A program made the position numbers and the translations under genes. A stretch of DNA of 64,000 nt from Elmis aenea (taxonomy: Eukaryota > Arthropoda > Insecta > Coleoptera > Elmidae), in NCBI GenBank assembly GCA_947652605.1, contig OX393579.1:5580001-5644000 (forward strand). Direction: 5' to 3'. The notes beneath the pieces were generated by a model, which made no database searches, was not told the DNA's origin, and saw only the letters and a list, made by a program, of their open reading frames with translations. The first letter of the stretch is position 1, and every line of letters begins with the position of its first letter. Shown in pieces: positions 34,934 to 46,248 of the stretch.

Positions 34934-36839
34934 TACAGGGTGCGCCATTAGTGCGATGAAGTCCATTATTGCCCTTAATGTCAACTTATTAAAAAAAAGT
35001 TTTAAATGAAACTTATAGTATTTCTAGACGTGCATGTTTTAAAATTAGTTTCAAGTATACAGGGTGTTTCTTAAAAGTGGGGCGTCACTAAAGGTATTTT
35101 TTTTAAATTGAACACCCAGTATATTTTTGCATAATCGAATTCAGCAAGAAAATCTCCATATGACAGTATTTTGTTTTTTTCATTTTTTTTGCGACGTTGC
35201 CAATTTATCTCCAAAAATCTTTGAATTTCCAGAAAAACAGGGTACAATACTTGTCAAGAGCACAACGTTATGAATAATAATTGGCAAATGATATTTTGTA
35301 CATACAAAGTCAAAAGGTGTAGTCATAGTCTAAATACATCAAAATTCATTTATATTATACAGGGTGTTTCTTATAGATGTGCCAACTTCCCAATTTTCAA
35401 ACATCAATAACTTTATTTTTTCAAATGGAACACCCTGTATATTATTACGTAATTTTGTTGCAATTTTGTTTTTCTTCAACTTTTCTTAATACTTACCTAT
35501 AGCTAAAGTGAATATTTTCTGAGTTATTTACATTTTACTTATTCTTATAAGCGTTGTGTAGGAATTTCCTAGTTTTCTCGGAGTAGGCCCCGACTTTGAC
35601 AATAGAAACAATAATTATCTGTAGTAACAAATGCCAGAGTAAGTTGCTGTCAATTGTTAAAACATAAATAAATGAGTATAACATATTCAATATGAATTTT
35701 CCAAAAGAAGAATTGATTGATACGGTCTATGTTCAGGGTGGCGTATTTTCGATGTCCATAAAGTACATGAGTAAAAAAATTAAATTTCGCTATCTTATTA
35801 AGAACAAAAAACTATAAAAAAATGTCTAAAGTTTTTCTTTATCTTTTTGTTTAAGCGAGATATTTAACATTTTTGAAAATTGACAAAAACCGGTTTTTGG
35901 CTATATTTCGAAAATTAAAAAAGATATCAAAAATCTGTTTACGACAATGAATTCCTCTCGAAAAAATAAGTTGAGACTTCGCACTTGTTTTTTTTCTATC
36001 TCTGATAATAACCGAGATACTCCCCTGTATGTGCATCGAAAATACGCCACCCTGAACATAGACCGTATCAATCAATTCTTCTTTTGGAAAATTCATATTG
36101 AATATGTTATACTCATTAATTCATATTTAACAATTGACAGCAACTTACTCTGACATTTGTTACTACAGATAATTATTGTTTCTATTGTCAAAGTCGGGGC
36201 CTACTCCGAGAAAACTAGGAAATTCCTACACAATGCTTATAAGAATAAGTAAAATGTAAATAACTTAAAAAATATTCACTTTAGCTAGAAAAGTTGAAGA
36301 AAAACAAAAATGCAACAAAATGACGTAATAATATACAGGGTGTTCCATTTGAAAAAATAAAGTTATTGATGTTTGAAAATTGGGAAGTTGGCACATCTAT
36401 AAGAAACACCCTGTACAATATAAATGAATTTTGATGTATTTAGACTATGACTACACCTTTTGACTTTGTATGTACAAAATATCATTTGCCAATTATTATT
36501 CATAACGTTGTGCTCTTGACAAGTATTGTACCCTGTTTTTCTGGAAATACAAAGATTTTTGGAGATAAATTGGCAACGTCGCAAAAAAAATGAAAAAAAC
36601 AAAATACTGTCATATGGAGATTTTCTTTCTGAATTCGATTATGCAAAAATATACTGGGTGTTCAATTTAAAAAAAATACCTTTAGTGACGCCCCACTTTT
36701 AAGAAACACCCTGTATACTTGAAACTAATTTTAAAACATGCACGTCTAGAAATACCATAAGTTTTATTAAAAACTTTTTTTTAATAAGTTGACATTAAGG
36801 GCAATAATGGACTTCATCGCACTAATGGCGCACCCTGTA
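34934..36839. mobile_element. 1.9-kb palindromic element, full length (copy A)
   Basis: TACAGGGTGCGCCATTAGTG and mirror. Inside each arm are more end motifs (35060, 35361 and 35432 and mirrors) and a central pair containing GGTGGCGTATTTTCGATG. The copy B version (57226-58195) lacks 936 bp of the centre. No transposase frame is recognised. Confidence 0.85.
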
Positions 36840-37008
36840 TTTGTATAAATGATGATACGAACATATTTTTAAAAGTTATCAAATATCTGCGCTTACAAGT
36901 AATAAAATATTTTCGCAATTAGAATGCTACTAAAGTTTGGGGGAAAACGTGACATACTTTTCGTGAAAAGACGGACAACGGTACATAAAGATTAAAAAGT
37001 GCCTGTAA

Positions 37009-40000
37009 TACAGGGATGCGCAAAAGTATGGAAACAGACAAATATCTTGAACACTATTGCAGATATATCAATGATATCAATTTTGTATCTGAGCGTTATG
37101 GTATTTTTGGATTCGATGAAAATATTAAGGTTGCAATGCGACTTCCGGTTCAACCGGAAACGGATTCAAACTTTATAATCTTAAATAGAACGTCCTGTAT
37201 ATTTCTACATTTTTAGAATTCTTTCAAGCTTTACTTTAAAAAATGTATAAGGTTATGTTGGTCTAAAGTCAACCGTTTTCGTAAAATTTATATTTAAATG
37301 AAAATTTTGAGCGATACAGCACTTTCAATTTTTTTTAAAAATTTAAGTTATTTAAAAAAACCGGTAGGATTTTTTTTGGAAACGAGATTAACAATTGATT
37401 AATTAACCATTGGCGCTAGCTACATTTTAAAAATATTATACAGGTTGTTTTTTACGCTTAGTCAAACTTGTCAATCTTTAAATTTAAACATCGATAACTC
37501 GGTTTTCTTAAATACAACACACTATTTGTTTTTACATAGTCTTGCAAAAAATGTCATTGTCATTCAAAACATTAACCATGTTTCATACCGAAAACTAATT
37601 TTTTTCGAGTTATCGAGAATTTATTGTAAATTATTTGGGCAACGTAATATTTTCGAGTAGGCTATGCAGTAGACAGCGGTAATTTTAAAACAATTAAAAG
37701 ATAAAAACAAGAAAGTTACAATATTATTTTTTCCTTCGAATTTTCGAAATTTTTTATGATGTAATTTTACCAATCTTACGTTTATATCGCGTCTCTTATG
37801 AGGGCCACAATATTTTTAATTTTAAAAAAATATTGAGAAATTGTGATCGTTCGCAGTCTTAAAAACCGATTTATAATGTATTGAGTACGCGAAAAAAACG
37901 CTGATTAAACAAGTCATTAACCTGTCTTATTTTTATATTTAAAAAAAAAAAAATGGTTAGGGTTGAAACCGTTTCCGGTTCAACCGAAAATCATACTGTA
38001 GAAACACAAAAAAAATGGTTTATAGAATGTAGTAATTGTCCAATTAATAAATGCATAATTTTAAGAAATCTTGATTTAAATGTAATGCAAAAAAATTATC
38101 GTATACCTTATTAGAAATGTCGAAAATAAGTGAAGAAAAGATACTATTATAATTTTCTTGTTTTTCTTTCAATTGTATCAAAACTACCGCTGTCTATGTT
38201 TATAGCCTACGCGAAAATATTACTTTACCCAAATAATTTACAATACAGGGTTCTCGTTTTTCGAGGGCCACTATAGGGATCTCGTAAACGGTAAGAGTTA
38301 CGACTTCGGTTAAATTAGGGCAAAGTTGTATATTCAGGTGCTTAATAATTTTTAGAACTTATCTTGCTCTTTTAGTTTTTGAGATATAGGGAAAAAAGTA
38401 AAAAAGTGGATTTTTGTTTTTTGCCCGTAACTTTTTCATTTGATGTCGAATTTAATTTCTGTAAAAACTTTTTTACGGCCACTTTTTGCAAGGAATCATA
38501 ATCCCTAATTATATTTTCCGTGCGACGTTTCGTTTTTTTTTTTTAACCATCATCAGGTCATTTTTTTTTATGGACGCGATATCTGATTTTAACGCCAATT
38601 TGTAGAGCATTTACTTCTGAATTCGATAATGTATTTACTTGGGACTTTTTTGAAACAATTGTTGTTAAGAATGGCAAAAACAAATATTTTATTTAAAACA
38701 AGTCGTAATCGGCAAGGTAAATAATTGTCTTGGTCCCTTTTTCCTTGGAAGCAGGTAAGTAAACCGCATAAAACTACTGTTGAAAAGATTTAATTAAAAA
38801 AATAGGTATTAATAAGTATGTTAGGAATGCATTAACATTGTACACTTATTAGCAAATATTTTTATAATATTTTCTTTGGTTAAGTAATAAATTTCTCTAA
38901 AATGTGTATTTAATCCTTATCTGGCATACAATTATTTGTAACAAAAAATAACGAGTTATGCCTTTTATCTGCGTTAATGACTTCTAATAAGCAAAAGCGT
39001 AAACAGATTTCTGGACGTTTTTTGTGAACTATGAACACTCATATTATTTGATTACGAAAATTTTGTTACAAATAATTGTATGTCAAATAAGGGATAAAAT
39101 ACACATTTTAGAGTTTTATACTTAACTGAGGAAAATATTCTAAAAATATTTGCTAATAAGTGAACAATGTTTATGCATTCCTAACATATTTATAAATACC
39201 TATTTTTTAATTAAATCTTTTAAATAGTAATTTCATGCGGTTTACTTACCTGCTTCCAAGGAAAAAGGGACAAAGACAATTATTTACCTTGTAAATAAAA
39301 TATTTGTTTTTGCCATTTTAAACAACAATTGTTTCAAAAAAGTCCCAAGTAAATACATTATCGAATTCAGAAATAAATGCTCTACAAATTGGCGTTAAAA
39401 TCATATATAGCGTTCATAAGAAAAAATTGACCTGATGATGGTTTAAAAAAAAAAACGAAACGTCGCACGAAAAATATAATTAGGGATTATGATTCCTTGC
39501 GAAAAGTGGCCATAAAAAAGTTTTTACAGAAATTAAATTCGACATCAAATGAAAAAGTTACGGGCAAAAAACAAAAATCCTATTTTCAAAAACTAAAAGA
39601 GCTAGATAAGTTCTGTTTGCATCGAATTATTAAGCACCTGAATATACAACTTTGCCCTAATTTAACCGAAGTCGTAACTCTTACCGTTTACGAGATCCCC
39701 ATAGTGGCTATCGAAAAACGAGAACCCTGTATAGTCGCGATAACTCGAAAAATATTAGTTTTAGATATGAAACATGGTGAATGTGTTTGAAAGACAATCA
39801 AATTTTCTACAAGGCTATGTAAAAACAAATAATATGTTGTATTTAAGAAAATTGAGTTAACAATGTTTAAAGTTTAACAAGTTTGACCAAGCGTAAAAAA
39901 ACACCCTGTATAATATTTTAAAAATGTAGCTAGCGCTAACGGTTAATTAATCAATTGTTAATTTAATTTACAAACAAAATTCTACATCTTTTAAACAACT

Positions 40001-40333
40001 TGAATGTTAAAAAAAAATTGAAAGCGCTGTATCACTCAAAATTTTCATAAAAATGTAAATTTTACGAAAACGGTTGACTTTAGACCAACATAACCCTATG
40101 CAATTTTAAAGTAAATTTTAAGAGGAATCTAAAAATGTAATAATACACAGTGTGTTCCATTTAAAATTTTAAAGTGTGAGTCCGTTTCCGGTTGAACCGG
40201 AGGTCGCATTGCAATCTTAATATTTTCATCGAATCCGAAAAATACCATAACGCTCAGGTACAAAATTTGAATGTTATATCTGCAATAGTATTCTAGATAT
40301 TTGTCTTTTTCCATACTTTTGCGCAACCCTGTA
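37009..40333. mobile_element. 3.3-kb compound palindrome (copy A)
   Basis: The ends are TACAGGGATGCGCAAAAG and mirror. The outer arms cover about 37009-37615 and 39732-40333. Between them lie an inner palindrome (about 37615-38243) and a complete second palindromic element (38244-39731). Both carry TTCCGGTT.AACCGGAA motifs. It is present in copy B at 58365-61674 with few size changes, so the compound structure existed before the duplication. Confidence 0.85.
38244..39731. mobile_element. 1.5-kb palindrome nested inside the compound element (copy A)
   Basis: TACAGGGTTCTCGTTTTTCG and mirror, with TA borders. The arms contain the GGGATCTCGTAAACGGTAAG block also found in the element at 18920-20404, showing common ancestry. 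The 97-codon frame at 39497-39790 is palindrome sequence, not a gene. Confidence 0.8.
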
Positions 40334-40673
40334 TGTATACTGACATTTTAAAAATTTAACAGCCTTTAAATTGCAAAATTTTTTAATAGTTGAAAATTAA
40401 TATATTAAAATTAAATAACTTAGAAAAATTAAAATCATTAAAACTTCGGTCTATGATAATGTGCAACATATTTTTTTTAAAAAAATTATTTAAATGTATA
40501 ATCTAACTTTCTATATTCGAGCGAAAACACAAATATACCTACTTTAAATGTCAAGTCAGTGTGTAAAATCAATGAAATTTTGAAAGTTCTCTATTCGAAA
40601 TCACTATGGTTTATTGTATTATGTATAAATAACAAATAATGAGTGTAAAATGACAACTACCCGTCTTGCTCAA

Positions 40674-40773
40674 GCGCTTCAAGTCGCCTGTCAAAGTTAA
40701 CCTCTGGGGGTGTAGCACTGATTTCTCGCTGCTACCCTTTAGGTTAACTTTTTTAACATGCGATGTGAAGCGC
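40674..40773 (-). ncRNA. candidate structured RNA hairpin (copy A)
   Basis: A 100-nt imperfect inverted repeat with three paired blocks: GCGCTTCA..TCGC with GCGA..TGAAGCGC, AGTTAACCT with AGGTTAACT, and GGG..TAGCA with TGCTACCC, closed by an 11-14 nt loop. It is identical base for base at 62009-62108, although flanking bases differ. On the minus strand a TATATAAG motif precedes it directly, and it lies just past the poly(A) signal of the short gene. It could be a small-RNA precursor, a 3'-end element or a tiny foldback transposon. Confidence 0.4.
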
Positions 40774-40795
40774 CTTATATAGCTAAGACAAAATT

Positions 40796-41441
40796 TTAAT
40801 ACGTTTTATTTATGTACATTAATTTTAAAACATATCTAAATACTAACTGAAGGTTGCAAGATTGATGTTGATGTTCCAGGCAACCCTACGGGTGTACGGG
40901 TATATGACAAAGATAAAGTTTTATGATTGAAGGTTTACGATAAATTGCTTGTGATTCTTATCAGCGCAATACTTAACAAAAAAAAAGTGTTAACACTTAC
41001 ACTAGGCTGCAACTTTTCTGTCGATGTTTCGGGTTTTTTTTCGATAGAGTTTGATTGGTCAACAGATCCGTTCCTGGAACAGGATGGTTTCATTGCAGGC
41101 AATTCCTTCTCTGTTGTAGAAATATTTTTAGCAGGTTTTCTTCCACTTTTATCAGTGTAATTTTTTGAACAAGATGGTTCTGTTACGTGCAATTGCATAT
41201 CTCGTGTAGACATTTCTTCAACAGATTTTCTTCCGCCAACAGATTCGCTCCTAGAACAGGATGGCTCCATGCTACATAATTCCATCTCCACCTTAGTCAT
41301 TTCATCGTCGACTACTTTAAATGCTTCCACTATTTTCTTATTAGAACGTGCCAACCTTCGTCCTTCGTTAGCAATTTCTTTTATTCTTGTAGTACATTGT
41401 TTGATGCTGCTCAAAAATACAGTAAGGCTGAGTGCATCCAT
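40796..41441 (-). CDS. short repeat protein with PSCS/GRK repeats, copy A (two exons)
   Basis: Exon 1 (41441-41001, 147 codons) starts MDALSLTVFLSSIKQ and ends at a consensus donor, GTAAGT. A 154-base intron ends TTCAG, and exon 2 (40846-40796) adds 16 codons in phase, with AATAAA at 40805-40810. The total is 163 residues. Residues 1-50 are predicted helical with a hydrophobic start. The rest has three repeats of about 30 residues of the form M.L...PSCS....GRK. There is no signal peptide cleavage site or known domain. The same gene lies at the same place in copy B. Both splice sites are conserved, so it is probably real. The helical start recalls the N-termini of HeLo/SesA-like partners of STAND proteins, but this is only a hint. 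Confidence 0.6.
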
Positions 41442-41555
41442 AATAACTAAATGAATTACTTTACAAAATTTAAACAAGAATTACGAAAAGTTTTTCAATA
41501 AGCGAACTACGACTGCTTTGAAAAAACTTTCAACTACGTGAAATATGAAAAGTAC

Positions 41556-41566
41556 AAATATATATA
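41556..41566 (-). promoter_or_regulatory. TATA box of the short repeat-protein gene (copy A)
   Basis: TATATATATTT on the minus strand, 115 bases before the ATG. It is conserved in copy B (63045-63055) and in the promoter-only fragment (44928-44940). Confidence 0.5.
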
Positions 41567-42943
41567 CATTATTTTATCTTATCAAAGGTGCAGCTATAGG
41601 TTGACCAAATAAAAAATTTTATACTTTATCAATCGTACCTTAATATGAGTTCAAGTGTTTACATAATTTTGCACACGGCAAACACCTAAAAGTCACGTAC
41701 ACAGCGATAAATAATGCATTTAAAAAAACTTGCAATCGATTAAGATACCTACTTATTAAAAATGTAGCCACGTTTTGGCAACATTTATTTTGATGGTTGC
41801 GTAAAGTGTTAATCGAAATTTAAAATACAGATATTCCAATTATTAAGATGTAACTGGTTTTGTTTAGAAAGAGATCAAAACAAAGTAATACCTGGTGTGG
41901 CCACCAAATTTATTTTTGTAATTGTATAAAATTAGAGAGAGGTTAATAAAATCACTTTGTACACATTTGAAGTATTTTATACTCCAAAGAAATTATAAAC
42001 GATTTTGAAAAATCGTATTTTTCGGTTTTTCCCAATTTTTTGATCTATTTTCAATTTTTCTTCGGATTATTAGTTCTCGATAGAGCCTCTAAAAGTATTC
42101 TAGAAAATACTTAATTTTTCAAATAATAACTAATATACAGGTAGGTACAGGGTATTTAATTTAAAACGACAACCCTAAATTACATGAAAACAGTGATAGA
42201 TAAAAAAATTCTGTTTATGTAGGATTGTAGTCTATGTTAGGGTCTATAATAAACACTCATAACTTTTTTTTGGTTATATTTAAAATACGAAATTATTTAA
42301 AATATTCAAAATTTTGAAATAATTTCTCGAAAACTGCTCCAACAATTTTTTTCAAATTTTAGTATGTTAAAGAGTTTTTTTTTTCTTAGTAAAATGCCGT
42401 TTGTCTCAACTCTCTTGAATGCGTGTGAAAAAAGTTATGATTTTTTTAAGAACGCTGTAGTTGTTCATATTCATAAATCTGTGGTCAGCGGGAAAAAGCA
42501 CTTAGATCAAAAAGTGCAATTTTTGAGGAGCAATGTTTTTTTATTTTACTGATTATCATGTGAGTTTTAATTTTACTTGTATGGTATATCTTACCTAACA
42601 TTAAGTATTAAATTATCACAATATATCAACATGATGAAATTATTTAATAAACAGTAAATACTTGACTTAAGCTGGCATGAAATAAGAATTACTTAAGTGG
42701 TTTTTCACAAATGTAAACAAATGGATATATCCAGTTTAACTCGTTCATTCTTAAAAAATATATTTTTTATGTAGAATTTTAAAAAATTAATTGAGGGAAA
42801 CATAAATGCTCATTTTTCAATAACTTTTATTCTCTTTTGATTACACAAAATTTCATTGCAATGGAAATATATTATTAATAAAAATACGTTAAATGGAACT
42901 GAAATTATAAACAGGAAACACGTGTTGAAATTGCAAAAAAACA
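41567..42943. other. upstream flank of the short gene; solitary transposon end
   Basis: 41442-42090 is the upstream region that also occurs at 44813-45430 and 62931-63580. A solitary TACAGGGTATTTAATTT end lies near 42146 (also in copy B, 63643). No gene is seen. The plus frame at 42364-42552 has its end altered by a one-base loss in copy B (near 63916). Confidence 0.45.
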
Positions 42944-43872
42944 GTAAAGTGCCCTAATATGGAATAGTTACTTATTATGGAATACATCAGTTTTATGACA
43001 ATGAATAAGCGATATCTGTTGAAAAGTATATGTACCTGTTTATACATTGATCACACATTCCCAAATGTAAAATAGTTAAAAAATATTCACTAGATTACAT
43101 AACAGTTTCAAATATATTTTTGACGTGCTACTGAGTTTTTAGGCTAAATTTTTCAGTGCAAATTATTATATGGTAGGATAAATGATATAAAATATTTTAT
43201 TGCATGTTTATTTAGCATTATTTAGCATATACATATTTCAATTAAATAAACCAAAATTTTTATTGCGCTTATTTCATGTTTTACATACACCGATTTTTGA
43301 AAAGTCACATTGACTCCTAATATGGAATACCATACAGGTGCCTTATAATGACTATGATTATGGTCACAGGAATATGGGTTCAGTGTCAAAAGTGTCAGAA
43401 ATGGGCACACGAAAAATGTGAAAAATACCCAAAAAAACAATTCTATTGTCCTACCTGTAACAAATAAATAAATTATCAACATTAGTTCGAATGACACTGG
43501 AATTATAATTTAATTTACATATATAACAGAGTTTTGGTTGGGTTTAAGTAATAATGGAAATCAGAAAGAAATAAAAGATTAATCTATGAGCAGTTGTTTA
43601 TTTTAATGTATATTTCCTATATAATTCTATATTCCATATTAAGAACCCCTAGTATTCCATATTAGGTTCCCCGGGAGCTTAATATGGAATAGAAGTAACA
43701 TTAAAAAAAATAGCTATATAAGAAATATCTGCCGTAATATCGTACCAGAATTCGAGTAATGTGTTGCTTATTCAATACAAATTCCTTACAATTTTTTTTG
43801 CAAAATTTTGTTGACTAGTGAATATTATTGCCGAAAACAAAAAAGTATTCCATATTAGGGCTCTACTTATAA
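42944..43872. mobile_element. 0.9-kb element with AATATGGAATA repeats and a PHD-finger remnant
   Basis: The ends carry an inverted GCCCTAATATGGAATA (42950 region and 43845-43865). The AATATGGAATA motif recurs in both orientations inside (near 43320, 43629, 43652 and 43682), as in subterminal binding sites. The interior retains a C-terminal zinc-finger piece at 43369-43467. No catalytic domain remains. Pogo/Tigger-like elements often end in such a finger, so that assignment is possible but unproven. It is not seen in copy B within this window. Confidence 0.55.
43369..43467 (+). pseudogene. PHD-like zinc finger, transposase C-terminus
   Basis: The frame reads IWVQCQKCQKWAHEKCEKY, then FYCPTCNK and stop. 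The pattern C-x2-C-x4-H-x2-C-x10-C-x2-C with WV.C..C..W.H..C is the second half of a PHD-type finger as found at the C-terminus of many insect transposon proteins. The upstream domain is missing, so it is a remnant inside the 42944-43872 element. Confidence 0.6.
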
Positions 43873-44812
43873 GAACATAATAATATGAATGGTATAAGGT
43901 TAATAATAAAAAAATTGCACTTTTTGACTTAAGTGCTTTTTCTCGCCGACCACAGACATTCGCATGAAACGTCATTTTGACAGACGTCATTTACGTCATG
44001 TTGCAGATGTCATTAACAAAAATGAGGTTAGGCAAAATGCCTGGAGCGGCATTTTAAACTTTTTATACCCACTAATACACAAACACACATACGCACATAA
44101 ATACAACATTAATGGCGAGTCATTTGGTGGCCACCAGTTTATTATTCTCATAGTGGCCCGAATTAAGTGATGCACCCTGTACATGCATATTTGTATAAAT
44201 GATGAAACGAATAAATTTTTCTCTACTCATGTATATGAAAGTTGTCATTTTCTCATGAATGAAAGTTTTACTTTCGTCTCTAGTGGCGAAAATAATATCA
44301 ATGTCAAAATCAAATTGTAAAATTTACGATTTTTCTTAGCTTAAACTTATAATAAACTAAAATTGCGTTAATATTTTTAACTAATAATAAAATTTTAATG
44401 TAGCATTTTATATAAAAGCCTAAGAATAGTACAAAAATTATTATTAAATATATTTCGTTTGCAGGTTATAATTTTATTTATGTCAATGTCCGTGTGGTGG
44501 TGTTGCTATGAAAATGAAATGATTAACTAATACTTTAAACAAAAACATTGTCATTTAGTTCGTTTACATAAACTTTCGTTCTATAATAATTTTAATTTCG
44601 TAGAAAAAATAGCATTTACGACTCGAGATGAAATCAGTTGTTTTCGTCCGTAAGATTTGCAAATCTCACCTCACGAAAAAACTGAACTTTCATAACTTGT
44701 TGTAAAATATACTATTAGAACATCTTTTTGTATATGAGCAGTCCATTGTTCAAAGTTGTCGATATTCGACGATACAGCTGAATTAACCTGACTTTGATTC
44801 GTGAGGAATATT
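43873..44812. other. non-coding between duplication copies
   Basis: No gene is seen. A solitary GCACCCTGTA end lies near 44180, preceded by TCTCATAGTGGCCCGAATTA, as at 34890-34915. The rest is AT-rich and without structure that I could support. Confidence 0.4.
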
Positions 44813-45430
44813 TAACTTTGACTGAACTATTTCACGAAATTTAAACAAAAATTATGAAAATGATTTCAATAAGCGAACTACGAATGTTCTTCAAGAAAAC
44901 TTTCAATTTCGTGGAATATGAAAAGTACAAATATATATAATTTTATCTTATCAAATGGGTGCAGCTATAGGTTGGCCAAATTAAAAATTTAATCCTTAAT
45001 CAATCGTATTTTAACACGAGTTAAAGTGTTTACATTAAACGGCAAATACGTAAAAGTCACGTACACAGCGATCAATCATTCATTTTAAACAACTTGCAAA
45101 AAATACTCGTTAAAAATGTGGCCATGTTTTGGCAAAATTTGTTGCATGTTTACATAGAGTGTTAATCGGAACTTAAAATACAGATATATTCCAGTTATTA
45201 AGATGTCAATGGTTTTTTTTGGTAAAAAAAAAAAGATCAAAACAAAGAAATATCTCGTGTACCCACCAAATTTATTTTTGTAATTATAAAAAAATTAGAG
45301 GCAGATGAATAAAACGACTTTTTACACATTTAAAATGTTTTATGCTCCAAAGAAATTTTAAACGATTTTCAAAAATCGTATTTTCCGGTTTTTCTCAATT
45401 TTCACGGATTCCATTTGAGAAATTAAAATT
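44813..45430 (-). repeat. third, promoter-only copy of the short gene's upstream region
   Basis: Matches 41444-42060 and 62935-63560, including the AATAAGCGAACTACGA leader, the TATATA box (44928-44940) and the GGTGCAGCTATAGGTTG block. The similarity stops at the leader: no MDALSLT-type coding sequence follows. Right of it lies a GC/GT microsatellite and a scrap of the duplication's left end, so it marks a junction or decayed third unit. Confidence 0.7.
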
Positions 45431-45469
45431 TCTCTTCGGATTATTAATGAGCACCGAATTTAGCAACAT

Positions 45470-45492
45470 GTGCGCGCGCGCGTGCGTGTGCG
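45470..45492. repeat. CG/TG microsatellite
   Basis: A CGCGCGCG run within GTGCGTGTGCG at the junction between the promoter-only copy and copy B; related in position to the GT run at 21320. Confidence 0.8.
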
Positions 45493-45596
45493 TTAATGTC
45501 TCAACGTTTACAAAATGACTTACGAAAAAAAATCGTTTTTGTTCTTGGCATGCAAAATTCTTTCATTGTTTTTGTTGAATTATATATAAATATGGC

Positions 45597-46248
45597 CAGA
45601 GCTGGGCAAAGCACCGACCCTAAGTGCTTAAAGCACCGAGCATTCAAGCACTTGTGTAAGTGCTTGATCTAATTAAGCAGTAAGTACTTTGGTTTTTAAA
45701 AATGCTTAAAAACATTAAGCAGCAAGCATTGAGCATTTTGGAAATGCTTAAGAGAAATTTAAAATTTAAACAGTCTTGTAGCATACATGTTAAGGATTAA
45801 ATACTATGCAGCAAGCATATATAAATTTAAAAAATGCTATAAAGGCTCCCCCAGACAGAGGCGGTACGGTACGATTCGGGACGATATCTTAATAAGATTG
45901 CGGCATATGGAAGCGCCCACACCAATGATGAGCGCGATATACCTGTTTAGCAATGACAAGCGGGTTTAATTTGTATGTCCGAAATAAGTTTGATTCTTTT
46001 TGGGTAATCTTGTAAGGGTAATCCCCATACCGATTGTATCGTACCGAGCGGTATAACGCGTCTGTCTGGGGGAGCCTTTAAGCACTCTTTCTAAAGTGCT
46101 TAATAAGTAGTAAGTGTTCATGAAAGTGCTTGGTGCTCTAAGCATCGAGCATCTGTTTTAGAAAGTGCTCCAAGCATTGTGCTCGAAGCATTAAAAGTGC
46201 TTAAAAAATTATTGCAAGTAGTAAGCATTCAAGCATTGCCCAGCTCTG
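45597..46248. mobile_element. 652-bp hAT element with 8-bp target duplication, absent from copy A
   Basis: The ends CAGAGCTGGGCAA and mirror are flanked by direct AATATGGC (45589-45596 and 46249-46256). The interior is built of AAGTGCTTAAGCA-type repeats, as in Tol2-like hAT termini. The empty site in copy A reads AAATATGGCCTAG near 21022. There is no transposase. Confidence 0.85.
45841..46079. mobile_element. 239-bp MITE nested in the hAT element
   Basis: A perfect 19-bp inverted repeat, AAAGGCTCCCCCAGACAGA, closes both ends. It is GC-rich compared with its host. A target duplication is not obvious. It is nested in the hAT element, hence younger. Confidence 0.75.

Larger units (their letters stand above)
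20990..42560 (+). repeat. tandem segmental duplication, copy A
   Basis: This segment matches 45560-64000 in the same order and orientation. Matching landmarks (A/B) include 21024/46252, the tail of a non-coding block 25278/49513, the resumed homology 28263/50519, the NACHT gene 28919/51184, palindromes 34185/56462 and 37009/58365, the hairpin 40674/62009 and the short repeat-protein gene 41441/62930. The offset shrinks from about 25.2 kb to 21.5 kb because of insertions and deletions. Copy A has extra DNA at 22577-23900 and 25279-28262. The right boundary lies beyond what copy B shows. Uncollapsed haplotypes are an alternative explanation. Confidence 0.85.

Noticed and set aside
35851..36602. 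Several 68-81 codon frames
   Set aside because: All are explained by the arms of the 34934-36839 palindrome.
39497..39790. 97-codon frame (and 60784-61131 in copy B)
   Set aside because: It is the arm of a palindromic transposon; the mirror arm has equivalent sequence and no domain is visible.
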